Shown here piece by piece: positions 8,570 to 17,982 of a stretch of DNA of 57,525 nt (position 1 is its first letter; every line of letters starts with the position of its first letter). The stretch is taken from the NCBI GenBank assembly GCA_016786885.1, contig JAEUVO010000066.1, forward strand, positions 1 to 57,525. The letters are read 5' to 3'. Source of the stretch: Chitinophagaceae bacterium. GTDB lineage: Bacteria; Bacteroidota; Bacteroidia; Chitinophagales; Chitinophagaceae. The position numbers and the translations under genes were made by a program. The notes beneath the pieces were generated by a model, which saw only the letters and a list, made by a program, of their open reading frames with translations, searched no databases and had not been told where the DNA came from.

Positions 8570-9478
8570 ATGGAAACAACCCATAATAGAAAATCAAATG
8601 CCGGTAACTTATTAAAGTTGCTCCTTAAAATTACCGTTACGGCTGTTTGTATTTGGTATGTTTCAGGCAAAATTGATTTTACCAAAGCCGGAGGGGCCCT
8701 TAGAAATGCAGACTGGTTCTATCTTTTGCTTGGTTTATCCACCTTTATTATCTCCAAGGTAATTTCAGCTGTCCGGCTGAACATTTATTTTAAAAATATC
8801 AGTATCATTCTAACACAATGGGATAATATAAAACTGTACTGGCTGGGGATGTTTTATAATTTATTCCTGCCTGGCTCAATCAGCGGTGATGCTTATAAAG
8901 TAATCCTGCTAACAAAGAGATTCCGGATAGCTTACAAAAAAACAACCGCGGCTATATTGCTTGACCGTTTCAGCGGCTTACTTGGCCTTGGGCTTATACT
9001 TGCTGCCTACTCTTTCTTTGTCTTCAATGAGACTTTGTACATAATAGTGCTTGCGGCTGGCTCAATATTCTCAATAATCGCATTTTACTTTATTATAAAC
9101 CGATTCTTCAAAGACTTTATTCCCGGTTTTACTTCCACTCTTATTCTTGGTATTCTGGTGCAGGCTATACAAGTACTCTGCATTTATATGATAATGCTGG
9201 CCTTACATGTACCCACACATCATTATTCAGATTACATTTTCCTTTTTTTGGTATCTTCTGTAGTATCAATTTTACCATTAACTATTGGCGGGCTGGGTAT
9301 AAGAGAAGTGGTATTCCTGGAGGGCTCTGTATATTTTGGATTAGTTCAGGAAACCTCTGTGATCATCAGCATTCTCTTTTACCTGATTACATTGCTTACA
9401 TCAGCCTGGGGAGTCTACTATGTCTTCAGAAATCCTTTAAATGAAAAAGGGCCCAGTGATGAGCCCTTAATCTCTTGA
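8570..9478 (+). CDS. Lysylphosphatidylglycerol synthase TM-region / YbhN-like membrane protein
   Basis: Polytopic inner-membrane protein of the LPG_synthase_TM (UPF0104) family. Related domains flip aminoacylated lipids in MprF, but stand-alone members mostly have no proven substrate. The 302 residues hold about seven or eight hydrophobic segments; the family core is YWLGMFYNLFLPGSISGDAY followed by TTAAILLDRFSGLLGLGL, with the polar D-R-F-S-G motif. No soluble aminoacyl-transferase domain is present. Start: ATG at 8570; the preceding codon is a TTG in frame. It is divergent from rpsJ and lies in the segment that separates rpsJ from fusA. The specific function is unknown. Confidence 0.8.
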   Translation: METTHNRKSNAGNLLKLLLKITVTAVCIWYVSGKIDFTKAGGALRNADWFYLLLGLSTFIISKVISAVRLNIYFKNISIILTQWDNIKLYWLGMFYNLFLPGSISGDAYKVILLTKRFRIAYKKTTAAILLDRFSGLLGLGLILAAYSFFVFNETLYIIVLAAGSIFSIIAFYFIINRFFKDFIPGFTSTLILGILVQAIQVLCIYMIMLALHVPTHHYSDYIFLFLVSSVVSILPLTIGGLGIREVVFLEGSVYFGLVQETSVIISILFYLITLLTSAWGVYYVFRNPLNEKGPSDEPLIS

Positions 9479-9657
9479 ACTTGTGTTTTTCATAATCTTG
9501 AATCAGGCCTTTAACAGGAACTGGTATCGTAAAACGGGGGAATTCCGTTCATGTGTAGCAAACACAATGCCATAGATATGATTTCCAATTGATTCAGGTT
9601 AATTAATATACACAAAAAACCTCTCAGCTTTGACAAGACATAGTGGGAAGAATTAGT
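9479..9657. other. Convergent intergenic region
   Basis: 179 bases between two genes whose ends face each other. A six-base-pair stem, AAGGGC...GCCCTT (9447-9468), overlaps the last codons of the flippase-like gene but has no T-run behind it. I see no clear terminator, promoter or gene. Confidence 0.4.
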
Positions 9658-12600
9658 TTATTGCTTTAGGAATAGGCGTGTCAATATCCTGGTCCCGGCT
9701 GTCCACCGGATAAAATATATACCCGAATTCAAGCGGCTTACATTTAGCTGGGTCAGCGAGGCGTTTCTCGCAGGGGTCGATTCTATCACTGGTCTGCCCA
9801 AGGCATCAAAAATTTGTATAGTAGCTTGAAATGCTGGTGAGGTCGGATGCTTTAAAAAGATATCACCTGACGCTGGGTTGGGCGAAACGGTCAGTTCCGG
9901 AGAGTTCACTGAACCAGATCCTCCTGTTGACGTTACAGTTGTATAGGTAAACCCGGATAATGTTCCTGTACCCCCGGGTGTTGTAACGCTTACATTCCCG
10001 GATGCGCCGGCACCTACAACCGCTGAAATACTTGTAGCAGAGTTAACAATAAATGACTGTGCTGGTGTTCCGCCAAAACTAACAGCCGTAGCACCAGTGA
10101 AATTGGTTCCGGTAATCGTTACTGTTGCGCCGGTGGTAGCAATAACTGGAGTAAATGATGTGATGGTTGGCGCCGGTATAAATGTAAAAATCTGATTGAT
10201 TGAATGAGCAGTACCGCCCGGCGTCGTAACAAAAACGTTTCCTGTATTGCCAGTACCTACAACTGCGCTTATTGAAGTTGAAGAAGTTACAGTAAATGAA
10301 GATGCCGGTACACTGCCAAACCTTACCAGTGTTGCGCCTAAAAAATTAGTTCCGGTTATACTCACTACAGTACTTGTACCACCGCTGGTTGGTGTAAATG
10401 ATGTAATAGTTGGAGCCGCTACATATGTAAACCCGGCTAATGTTGCTGTACCTCCCGGAGTTGCCACACTTACATCGCCTGAGGCACCTGCTGCAACCAC
10501 TGCAACTATTGTAGTGGGAGAAACTATAGTGAACGATGATGCCGGAATACCGCCAAAACTTACACTGGTTGCCCCAATAAAACCACTCCCTGTTATTGTA
10601 ACTGACAACCCGCTACCGGAAGTCGTTGGAGTAAACGAGGTTATTGTTGGCCCATAATAAAACCAACCCATAGATGCTGTGCCGCCCGCTGTTGTTACAC
10701 TTATGTTTCCGGAAGCTCCGGAACCAACTGTTGCGGTTATTGTAGTTGAATTGACCACTGTAAAAGAAGATACCGCCACTCCCCCGATGCTTACACCGGT
10801 CACTCCTGTAAAATTTGAGCCGGTAATAGTTACTACAGTTCCGGCTGTTCCGTTTGTGGGGCTGAAAGAGGTAATAGAAAGCCCTGTGTAGCCAATTAAA
10901 TTTTTTAACACTGAAATTATAGGACTCCCACTATTGGCCACTAAAATATCAGGGCGGTTATCGAGGTCAAAATCGCCGGTAGCCACAGCCCAGGGAGCCT
11001 GAAATATCGCATAACTTACATCTTCTGCTAATGAAAAATTTCCGGGTGAACTTGTATTTCTCAATACTGACACTGATGCTAATGGACGGTTACCCCTTAT
11101 AAAATCAAGCTTTTCATCACCATTGAGTCCATCTACACATCCCTTTTTTCCAATACCAATGATCTGTTGAATTCCAAAATTAAAGTTGCCAGTATTTCTA
11201 AAGAGGTAATCATCAGTAATAACGTCCGGCTTGCCATCTTCGTCAAAATCAGCCGTCGTGACGTTGGTAAAAGACCCCGCCCCAATCATGCTTCCAAAGA
11301 AAATAACTGAAAAAGAAAGGAAACCTTGCTGGGTACTATTATTCCTCAAAAAGGTTAAATAAGTAGAACCTCCTTTACCGACTATGAGGTCATTTTTGCC
11401 ATCATTATCAAAATCTGCAACTGCGAGACTTGTTACAAAATGAAAATTGTTAAACCCATTTTGAAGGTCTATAGCTTGAAGTTGCGTAAAAGCTATGTTT
11501 GAGCCATTACTAATATTTCTATAGAAGATTATGGTTTCGTTGCCATTATTAATAACAGCCAAATCGGGTTTTCCGTCATTATCAAAATCAGCAATAACAA
11601 CATCAGAGGGATTAACTCCTGTCTGCAATTGTATCCGTGGTGCAAAGGAAATATTACCTGCCGTACTGGTATTTTTATAAACTATCAGAAGATTATTGTT
11701 TGTTCCGGGAGTTGAAACATCAGCATTAATGACAGCAATATCTGGTTTTCCGTCAGAATCAATATCCCCAACAGCAAGTTTAGCAGGCTTCCCGTCACCA
11801 ACGGTCGAATCAACTTTGGCTGCAAAAGAAAGTGCATTTAAAGAGCTTGTATTTCTAAAAAAAGAAACACTTCTGCCATCTCTGTTTGCAGAAACAACAT
11901 CCGATTTTCCATCACCATCAAAATCTGCAACTGCAGCATCAACAGGGTTTGCTCCTGATATAAAATCTGTTCTGCCGGCAAAACTGGTAGCCGAAAACAC
12001 CCCGCCCCCCGGAAATGTTACACGAAATGCATTGGGAGAAATGGCTGATAGATTATTTGTAATAACGGATATATTCTTTGATAAGGCTCCGGCCGGTACT
12101 ACAACTACAATTGTATTACCTGTTGCAGAACTAATTGCTGCTTTAACTGGCCCAAAATAAACTATATTATTTGCTGCAACAGGATTGAAATTTGCGCCTG
12201 TGATTGTTACTGATGTGCCAACAGGACCTGAGGCCGGAGCAAAAGAATGGATAACAGGATTTGTAATGTAGCTAAACCCGGGTAATAATACTGAACCACC
12301 CACGGTGGTGACAGATACATTTCCTGATGCACCACTGCCAACCACCGCAGTAATAGTAGTAGGATTAATTACTGTAAAGGATGATGCTGCAACTCCGCCA
12401 AAGCTTACAGCAGTTGCTGTGGACAGGTTTGTTCCTGTAATAGTAACAATACCTCCGGTGCCGGTAAAAGCCGGTGAAAAAGATGAAAGTGTGGGAGCCG
12501 GAATAAAAGTAAACCCTGCCAATGATGCTGTACCTCCCGAAGCAGTTACTGATACTGCACCTGATGCGCCAAAACTGACAACCGCATTAATAGTTGTTGA

Positions 12601-14928
12601 ATTAACTACATTGAAAGAATTGGCATTTACACCTCCAAACCTGACAGCTGAAACATTTGTAAAATTTGTTCCTATTATTACCACAGTTGTGCCTGAGCCT
12701 GCCGATACAGGACTAAAAGATGTGATGGTTGGTGGCGGCAGATAAGTAAACCCTGCCATTGAATGTGTACCAAAAGAATTTGTTACTGAAACATTTCCCG
12801 ATGCCCCATTTCCAACAACCGCAGTAATAGTAGTTGAGTTTACAACGGTAAACGAAGAAGCCGGCACACCGCCAAAACTTACTGCTGTTGAGCCGGTAAA
12901 ATTTATCCCTGTTATAGTAACCGTTGCACCTGTACCTGCTGATTGGGGGCTAAAAGAAAAAACCTGTGGTATGGGCGCATAATTAAATCCCGGCAACGAT
13001 CCGCTTCCGAAAGAAGTTGTAACACTTACATTTCCTGAAGTGCCCGGTCCTACGATAGCTGAAATAGTAAAAGGATCGTTTACTATAAATGATCCGGCAG
13101 CTGTTCCGCCAAAACTAACGTCAGTGGCGTTATTAAAATTAAATCCCGAAATAACAACACTGGTTCCCTGGAACCCGCTGGTTGGCGTAAATGAACTAAT
13201 GACCGGCGGGCCAGCAAATAAAAAACCAGATTTGGAACCCGAGCCAGTTGCATTTGTTACCGTCACATCACCAGATGCACCTGTTGCAACAACAGCAGTT
13301 ATTGTAGTTGAATTAACTACGGTAAATGATGATGCAGGTATTCCTCCAAAGCTTACAGCACTTATGCCGGCAAAGTTTGTTCCGGTAATGGTAACAGTAG
13401 CGCCTGAGGCTGCTGTTGTCGGGGTAAATGAAACTACTTCGGGTGACCCACATTTGTTTTTAAAAGCCGAAATATTATCCATCGTAAACTCAGAAACTGA
13501 TAAATCAGGTTTACTGTCTGCATCCAGGTCACATAGTGCTATTCCATAAGGGCCGAAACGGCCCTGAAAGCTATAACCGGTGCCAAACGCAATCGTACCA
13601 CTTATACTATTATTCTGATATACATTTACCTTACCTGCACCCGTATTAGTTAACGCAATATCTGGTTTCCCATCTCCATTAATATCTCCGATAGCAGAAT
13701 GGTAAGAAGTAGAGGCGGAAGCACCGTTTAGTGAAGTACTAAAATTGAAAGAAATATTTCCGGATGTACTGGTATTCCGGAATAATTGGGCCCCGCTTCC
13801 AGTAGAATTAGTGATTACAACAGACAGATCTGCTTTTCCATCACCATCAAGATCTCCGGCTGTAATACCATAGGGCTGATTTCCTGAACCATTATTTATA
13901 TCTGCCCTTGCTGCAAATGAAATTGTTCCAGGTGTACTTGTATTTCTGAAAATTGAAAAAGTATTCAGAAGATTGTTGGTTACTGCAAGATCAATTTTAC
14001 CATCACCATCAAAATCAGCTGAAGCTATACTTTCTAACCCGAGTGCAATAATGAAATCAACTTTAGGGGCAAAAGAAATAACTCCCTGGCTACCTGTATT
14101 ACGAAAAACAGACAAAGTTCCATTCAGGTAGCAAACAGTTGCAATATCCTGTTTACCGTCTCCATCAATATCGGTAATAGTTATCCCATGAACTCCGCTA
14201 ACAGTAGAAAAATCTACTTTCGGTGCAAATGAAATATTGCCGACCGTGCATGTATTTCTGAAAACTGAAATATTTAAATCGAAATTACTGCTGGCTACTA
14301 AATCCGGTTTACCATCTCCATCTAAATCACCTGCAGCAAGCGAATAGGTAGTAACACCGTTATTAATGTTTTGTACCGGAGCGAAGTTTACACCTCCGGC
14401 TGTACTGGTATTTCTCAATACAGAAATGGAAGCAGGCTGACCACTTATGCTATAATTATTTGGTGTGGAAATATCAGGCTTTCCATCCCCGTCAAGGTCT
14501 GAAACAATAATGGAATTGGGGTGCAAATCCGTTGCAAAATCAGTCCTTGCGGAAAAACTATTCGAGTTAATTTGGCCTCCACCTGCAAAAGTGATATTAA
14601 ATACTCTTGAAGCTAATGCTGTCAATCCGTTTACGGTTACACTTAAGGGCTGATAAGTAGCTCCTGCTGGAACTGTAACTGTTAGTGACCCCGCAGATGC
14701 GGCAGTGACACTTGCCCGCACTGCTCCGAAATACACAACATTATTAGCGGCTGTTGTGCTGAAGTTTGAACCATTGATTGTAACAGTAGTACCTACAGGG
14801 CCAGAGGCCGGTGAAAAAGATGTAATGACTGGCTGTGAAATAGTAATCAGGGAAATAAATAAGACAAATACAGAAAGTAAACCCGCTTGGGAATAACTCC
14901 TATACTTTCTTACACAAAAACCAGCCAT
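9658..14928 (-). CDS. Giant secreted IPT/TIG and FG-GAP repeat protein with T9SS sorting tail
   Basis: A 1756-residue surface or secreted protein, probably an adhesin or carbohydrate-binding protein; the target is unknown. Order: signal sequence (about 1-32, hydrophobic core LLSVFVLFISLITI); one IPT/TIG domain; seven FG-GAP/VCBS repeats with D-D-G-D-G-K-D calcium motifs (about 100-490); five IPT domains (494-890); another IPT domain; seven more FG-GAP repeats (to about 1345); four IPT domains; and a C-terminal T9SS type A sorting domain (from SPNPASGDIFLK, about 1681) ending in LFLKQ. The two halves repeat the same layout. Start: ATG at 14928; a TTG at 14952 extends the frame but overlaps a -7-like box. 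It lies between fusA and rpsJ. Confidence 0.88.
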   Translation of the reverse strand: MAGFCVRKYRSYSQAGLLSVFVLFISLITISQPVITSFSPASGPVGTTVTINGSNFSTTAANNVVYFGAVRASVTAASAGSLTVTVPAGATYQPLSVTVNGLTALASRVFNITFAGGGQINSNSFSARTDFATDLHPNSIIVSDLDGDGKPDISTPNNYSISGQPASISVLRNTSTAGGVNFAPVQNINNGVTTYSLAAGDLDGDGKPDLVASSNFDLNISVFRNTCTVGNISFAPKVDFSTVSGVHGITITDIDGDGKQDIATVCYLNGTLSVFRNTGSQGVISFAPKVDFIIALGLESIASADFDGDGKIDLAVTNNLLNTFSIFRNTSTPGTISFAARADINNGSGNQPYGITAGDLDGDGKADLSVVITNSTGSGAQLFRNTSTSGNISFNFSTSLNGASASTSYHSAIGDINGDGKPDIALTNTGAGKVNVYQNNSISGTIAFGTGYSFQGRFGPYGIALCDLDADSKPDLSVSEFTMDNISAFKNKCGSPEVVSFTPTTAASGATVTITGTNFAGISAVSFGGIPASSFTVVNSTTITAVVATGASGDVTVTNATGSGSKSGFLFAGPPVISSFTPTSGFQGTSVVISGFNFNNATDVSFGGTAAGSFIVNDPFTISAIVGPGTSGNVSVTTSFGSGSLPGFNYAPIPQVFSFSPQSAGTGATVTITGINFTGSTAVSFGGVPASSFTVVNSTTITAVVGNGASGNVSVTNSFGTHSMAGFTYLPPPTITSFSPVSAGSGTTVVIIGTNFTNVSAVRFGGVNANSFNVVNSTTINAVVSFGASGAVSVTASGGTASLAGFTFIPAPTLSSFSPAFTGTGGIVTITGTNLSTATAVSFGGVAASSFTVINPTTITAVVGSGASGNVSVTTVGGSVLLPGFSYITNPVIHSFAPASGPVGTSVTITGANFNPVAANNIVYFGPVKAAISSATGNTIVVVVPAGALSKNISVITNNLSAISPNAFRVTFPGGGVFSATSFAGRTDFISGANPVDAAVADFDGDGKSDVVSANRDGRSVSFFRNTSSLNALSFAAKVDSTVGDGKPAKLAVGDIDSDGKPDIAVINADVSTPGTNNNLLIVYKNTSTAGNISFAPRIQLQTGVNPSDVVIADFDNDGKPDLAVINNGNETIIFYRNISNGSNIAFTQLQAIDLQNGFNNFHFVTSLAVADFDNDGKNDLIVGKGGSTYLTFLRNNSTQQGFLSFSVIFFGSMIGAGSFTNVTTADFDEDGKPDVITDDYLFRNTGNFNFGIQQIIGIGKKGCVDGLNGDEKLDFIRGNRPLASVSVLRNTSSPGNFSLAEDVSYAIFQAPWAVATGDFDLDNRPDILVANSGSPIISVLKNLIGYTGLSITSFSPTNGTAGTVVTITGSNFTGVTGVSIGGVAVSSFTVVNSTTITATVGSGASGNISVTTAGGTASMGWFYYGPTITSFTPTTSGSGLSVTITGSGFIGATSVSFGGIPASSFTIVSPTTIVAVVAAGASGDVSVATPGGTATLAGFTYVAAPTITSFTPTSGGTSTVVSITGTNFLGATLVRFGSVPASSFTVTSSTSISAVVGTGNTGNVFVTTPGGTAHSINQIFTFIPAPTITSFTPVIATTGATVTITGTNFTGATAVSFGGTPAQSFIVNSATSISAVVGAGASGNVSVTTPGGTGTLSGFTYTTVTSTGGSGSVNSPELTVSPNPASGDIFLKHPTSPAFQATIQIFDALGRPVIESTPARNASLTQLNVSRLNSGIYFIRWTAGTRILTRLFLKQ

Positions 14929-14948
14929 AAGGATATGTTTAATATGAT

Positions 14949-14956
14949 CCAATATA
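14949..14956 (-). promoter_or_regulatory. Weak -7-like box for the giant repeat protein
   Basis: TATATTGG on the minus strand differs at one position from TAnnTTTG and lies 20 bases before the ATG at 14928. Anything at -33 would fall inside the fusA terminator, so the promoter, if real, overlaps the terminator. This is an inference from position and similarity only. Confidence 0.3.
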
Positions 14957-14960
14957 AATA

Positions 14961-14990
14961 AAAAATCCCGGCTTTTTTACCGGGATTTTT
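14961..14990 (-). terminator. Intrinsic terminator of fusA
   Basis: Perfect 11-base-pair stem AAAAATCCCGG / CCGGGATTTTT with an 8-base loop, flanked by T-rich sequence on both strands. It lies 22 bases after the fusA stop. It separates fusA from the genes that would normally follow it. Confidence 0.85.
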
Positions 14991-15012
14991 ATCATTAAAT
15001 CAGCTAGTAAAT

Positions 15013-17157
15013 CTATGCACTCACCTTCCCTTTTACCTTTGCTATCACCTCTTCAGCGATATTATTAGGAGCCGGAGAATAATGAGAAAACTCCATCGTA
15101 GATGATGCACGGCCTGATGACAGTGAACGAAGTTGAGTTACATAACCAAACATTTCACTCAACGGTACTTTTGCTTTGATCACCTCAGCACCAGCACGGT
15201 TATCCATACCTTCCAGTATTGCACGGCGACGGTTAAGATCACCTGTAACATCACCCATATACTGCGCAGGAGTTATCACTTCCACCTTCATGATTGGTTC
15301 AAGTAATACAGGTTTTGCTTTTCTTGCTGCTTCGCGGAAACCTTGTTTAGCACAAAGTTCGAAAGACATAGAATCAGAGTCAACAGCATGGAAGCTACCG
15401 TCAAATACACGGATCTTCATGTTATCAACCGGATAGTTGGCCAATACACCTGTTGTCATTGATTGCTCAAATCCTTTCTGGATAGCCGGAACAAATTCAC
15501 GGGGAATTGAACCTCCGAATAAATCATTCACAAACTGGTAGTGCTTATCAGGATTTTCTGCCTTCCATTCTGCATCTACCGGTCCGAGGCTGAATTGAAT
15601 ATCAGCGAATTTACCACGACCACCCGTTTGCTTTTTCAGGGTCTCCCGGTGTTCAATAGTAGCATTGAATGCTTCCTTGTAAGCCACCTGCGGTGCACCC
15701 TGGTTTACTTCTACTTTGAATTCACGACGCATACGATCAATAATGATCTCCAGGTGCAACTCACCCATTCCACGAAGGATAGTCTGACCGGTATCTTCAT
15801 CTGTATTTACACGCAGTGTTGGATCCTCTTCCACCAGTTTAGCTATCGCCATACCCATTTTATCAACGTCAGCCTGAGTTTTAGGTTCTACTGCTACAGC
15901 GATTACCGGCTCAGGTATAAACATATTCTCCAAAGTGATAGGATGGTTTTCATCGCATAATGTATCGCCGGTTTTAATCTCTTTAAAACCAACTGCAGCT
16001 CCAATATCACCAGCTTCGATGAAATCAATTGGATTTTGCTTGTTGGCAAACATCTTCATGATACGGCTGATCCTTTCCTTCTTACCGCTTCTTACGTTCA
16101 ACACATAAGAACCCGCATCCAGGTGACCAGAATAGCACCGGAAAAATGCTAGGCGACCCACAAACGGATCAGTCATGATCTTAAAGGCTAATGCAGCGAA
16201 AGGCTCTTTTGGATCTGCTTTACGGGTGATTTGCTCACCTGAATCAGGATCAGTACCTACTGTATCAGGAATATCAACCGGTGAAGGCAGGTAACGGCAA
16301 ACGGCATCCAGTGCTGTCTGCACACCTTTATTTTTAAATGAAGAACCGCACATCATCGGAACGATGCTCAGGTCAACAGTTGCTTTGCGGATCGCTTCAT
16401 GCATTTCATCTTCGGTGATACTATTAGGATCATCGAAGAATTTTTCCATCAACTTATCATCGTATTCAGCTACGGCTTCCACCAGGTTAGCTCTCCATTC
16501 TTTTGCTTCTTCCAGCATATCAGCAGGTACTTCTATTTCATCAAAGGTCATACCTTCTGTTTCCATATGCCAGATAATCCCCTTCATTTTGATCAGGTCC
16601 ACCACACCTTTAAAATCATCTTCAGCACCAATCGGCAACTGGAGAGGCACAGCTTTTGAACCCAGCATTTCTTTCACCTGCTTTACCACCATCAGGAAGT
16701 CAGCACCGGCACGATCCATTTTATTTACAAATCCAATACGGGGAACCCCATAACGGTTAGCCTGGCGCCATACTGTTTCAGACTGCGGCTCAACACCATC
16801 CACTGCAGAAAATAAAGCAATCAAACCATCCAGTACCCTCATTGAACGTTCTACCTCTACAGTAAAGTCAACGTGGCCGGGAGTATCGATAATGTTGAAA
16901 GAATATTTCTTTGTATCAGCAGTAGCTTTCCCTAAAACAGTTGGGAAATTCCACTGGCAGCTAACAGCTGCAGAAGTAATGGTAATACCTCTTTCTTTTT
17001 CCTGCTCCATCCAGTCAGTAGTAGCGGCGCCATCATGCACCTCACCAATACGGTGGATCATACCTGTATAACGGAGAATACGCTCCGTAGTGGTGGTCTT
17101 ACCGGCATCAATGTGAGCCGCAATACCAAAGTTTCTTTGAAATTTTAAATCTGCCAT
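15013..17157 (-). CDS. fusA: Elongation factor G
   Basis: Ribosomal translocase GTPase. The 714 residues carry the G1 motif AHIDAGKTT (14-22), the G3 motif DTPGH and the G4 motif NKMD, followed by domains II-V; the C-terminal region contains [20 protein letters not shown]. Length is normal for EF-G. In most bacteria fusA follows rpsL-rpsG and precedes tuf or rpsJ; here the gene stands alone between its own promoter (17216) and terminator (14961). The 5' neighbour is a divergent cupin gene. Confidence 0.97.
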   Translation of the reverse strand: MADLKFQRNFGIAAHIDAGKTTTTERILRYTGMIHRIGEVHDGAATTDWMEQEKERGITITSAAVSCQWNFPTVLGKATADTKKYSFNIIDTPGHVDFTVEVERSMRVLDGLIALFSAVDGVEPQSETVWRQANRYGVPRIGFVNKMDRAGADFLMVVKQVKEMLGSKAVPLQLPIGAEDDFKGVVDLIKMKGIIWHMETEGMTFDEIEVPADMLEEAKEWRANLVEAVAEYDDKLMEKFFDDPNSITEDEMHEAIRKATVDLSIVPMMCGSSFKNKGVQTALDAVCRYLPSPVDIPDTVGTDPDSGEQITRKADPKEPFAALAFKIMTDPFVGRLAFFRCYSGHLDAGSYVLNVRSGKKERISRIMKMFANKQNPIDFIEAGDIGAAVGFKEIKTGDTLCDENHPITLENMFIPEPVIAVAVEPKTQADVDKMGMAIAKLVEEDPTLRVNTDEDTGQTILRGMGELHLEIIIDRMRREFKVEVNQGAPQVAYKEAFNATIEHRETLKKQTGGRGKFADIQFSLGPVDAEWKAENPDKHYQFVNDLFGGSIPREFVPAIQKGFEQSMTTGVLANYPVDNMKIRVFDGSFHAVDSDSMSFELCAKQGFREAARKAKPVLLEPIMKVEVITPAQYMGDVTGDLNRRRAILEGMDNRAGAEVIKAKVPLSEMFGYVTQLRSLSSGRASSTMEFSHYSPAPNNIAEEVIAKVKGKVSA

Positions 17158-17215
17158 GACTGCTTTATTTTCAGTTATTTATATACAACCATAAAACCAA
17201 ACGGTTTTGGAGGCG

Positions 17216-17223
17216 CAAAGGTA
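17216..17223 (-). promoter_or_regulatory. -7 box of the fusA promoter
   Basis: TACCTTTG on the minus strand, about 58 bases before the fusA ATG, leaving a leader of roughly 50 bases. No clear TTTG lies 20 bases further upstream. The exact match to the -7 consensus and its placement before an isolated fusA support it. Confidence 0.6.
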
Positions 17224-17370
17224 GGGGAAAAAGCCGGAAAATAAAGCTCCGGAAGATTCTTAATCTGTCCTGTGGATAAATTGAAAACTACAGCTCAAAA
17301 TGCCCTATTTGCACTCACATACAAAGGCTCAAAATCCATTTATCTTTATTTCAACGTAAATGGAGGCGAT

Positions 17371-17913
17371 ATGGAAAGAAAAATCTACAACCCGATACAA
17401 AAAGACCAGGTAACATTTCTGAAGACTCATGCGGATACTAATGGTGAGTGTACTCTTGTAGAAGTGGAGTTAGCCGATGGTGGTGGTGTTGGCTTGCATT
17501 ACCACAAGACTTATTCAGAAAAGTTTGGCTGCCTGGAAGGAGAAGTACAGGTACAACTCGGAAAGATTTTACATACACTAAAGGCTGGTCAATCAGCAAC
17601 AGCTGAGCCAAAAGTCAACCATCTTTTTCGCAACCGAAGCGGCAAGCCCTGCAAATTCAGGGTTGAACTACGACCAGCCAGCCGTGGTTTTGAACAGTCA
17701 TTACAGATAGGTTATGGGCTTGCAAATGATGGCCTCACCAAATCAAACGGATTTCCAAAAGACAAATTAGCACTTGCCTGGCTTTTTGAAATAAGCGAAA
17801 GCAATCTACCCGGATGGATGAGCATTTTGGAGTTCATTTTAAAGAAACAAGCAATAAAAGCCAGAAGAAAAGGAATTGACAAACAACTGACAGATAAGTA
17901 TGTTAGATTTTAG
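17371..17913 (+). CDS. Cupin-domain protein
   Basis: Small beta-barrel protein of unknown substrate. With the ATG at 17371 it has 180 residues. The first cupin motif is visible as His43, His45 and Glu50 with a following glycine (GLHYHKTYSEKF...LEGEV), and a likely second-motif histidine is His84 (KVNHLFRN). These residues usually hold a metal ion. The C-terminal half (from about 100) contains predicted helices and is not typical of the shortest cupins. A GTG at 17272 extends the frame by 33 codons, but a TATCTTTA box near 17341 lies between and the shorter form fits better. It is convergent with the OmpA-like gene. Confidence 0.75.
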   Translation: MERKIYNPIQKDQVTFLKTHADTNGECTLVEVELADGGGVGLHYHKTYSEKFGCLEGEVQVQLGKILHTLKAGQSATAEPKVNHLFRNRSGKPCKFRVELRPASRGFEQSLQIGYGLANDGLTKSNGFPKDKLALAWLFEISESNLPGWMSILEFILKKQAIKARRKGIDKQLTDKYVRF

Positions 17914-17931
17914 GTTCTGAATACAGGCATA

Positions 17932-17964
17932 AAAAAAGTCCTCTTTTTTAAAGAGGACTTTTTT
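17932..17964. terminator. Bidirectional terminator between cupin and OmpA-like genes
   Basis: Stem of about 15 base pairs, AAAGTCCTCTTT / AAAGAGGACTTT with extra A-T pairs and a three-base loop, with A-run and T-run on either side. It serves both convergent genes. Confidence 0.85.
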
Positions 17965-17982
17965 ATTTGGTAAGCAATTGGC

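Noticed and set aside
9447..9468. AAGGGC...GCCCTT hairpin at the end of the flippase-like gene as a terminator
   Set aside because: The stem is only six pairs, overlaps coding sequence and lacks a T-run.
10247..13549. Long open frames on the plus strand opposite the giant repeat protein
   Set aside because: They are antisense shadows of the repeated, valine- and threonine-rich coding sequence, with repetitive composition and no family match.
15541..16753. Frames antisense to fusA
   Set aside because: They overlap a complete, highly conserved gene and have biased composition typical of shadow frames.
17272..17370. 33-codon GTG-initiated extension of the cupin protein
   Set aside because: It precedes a -7-like box and shows no conserved features; the ATG at 17371 is better placed.
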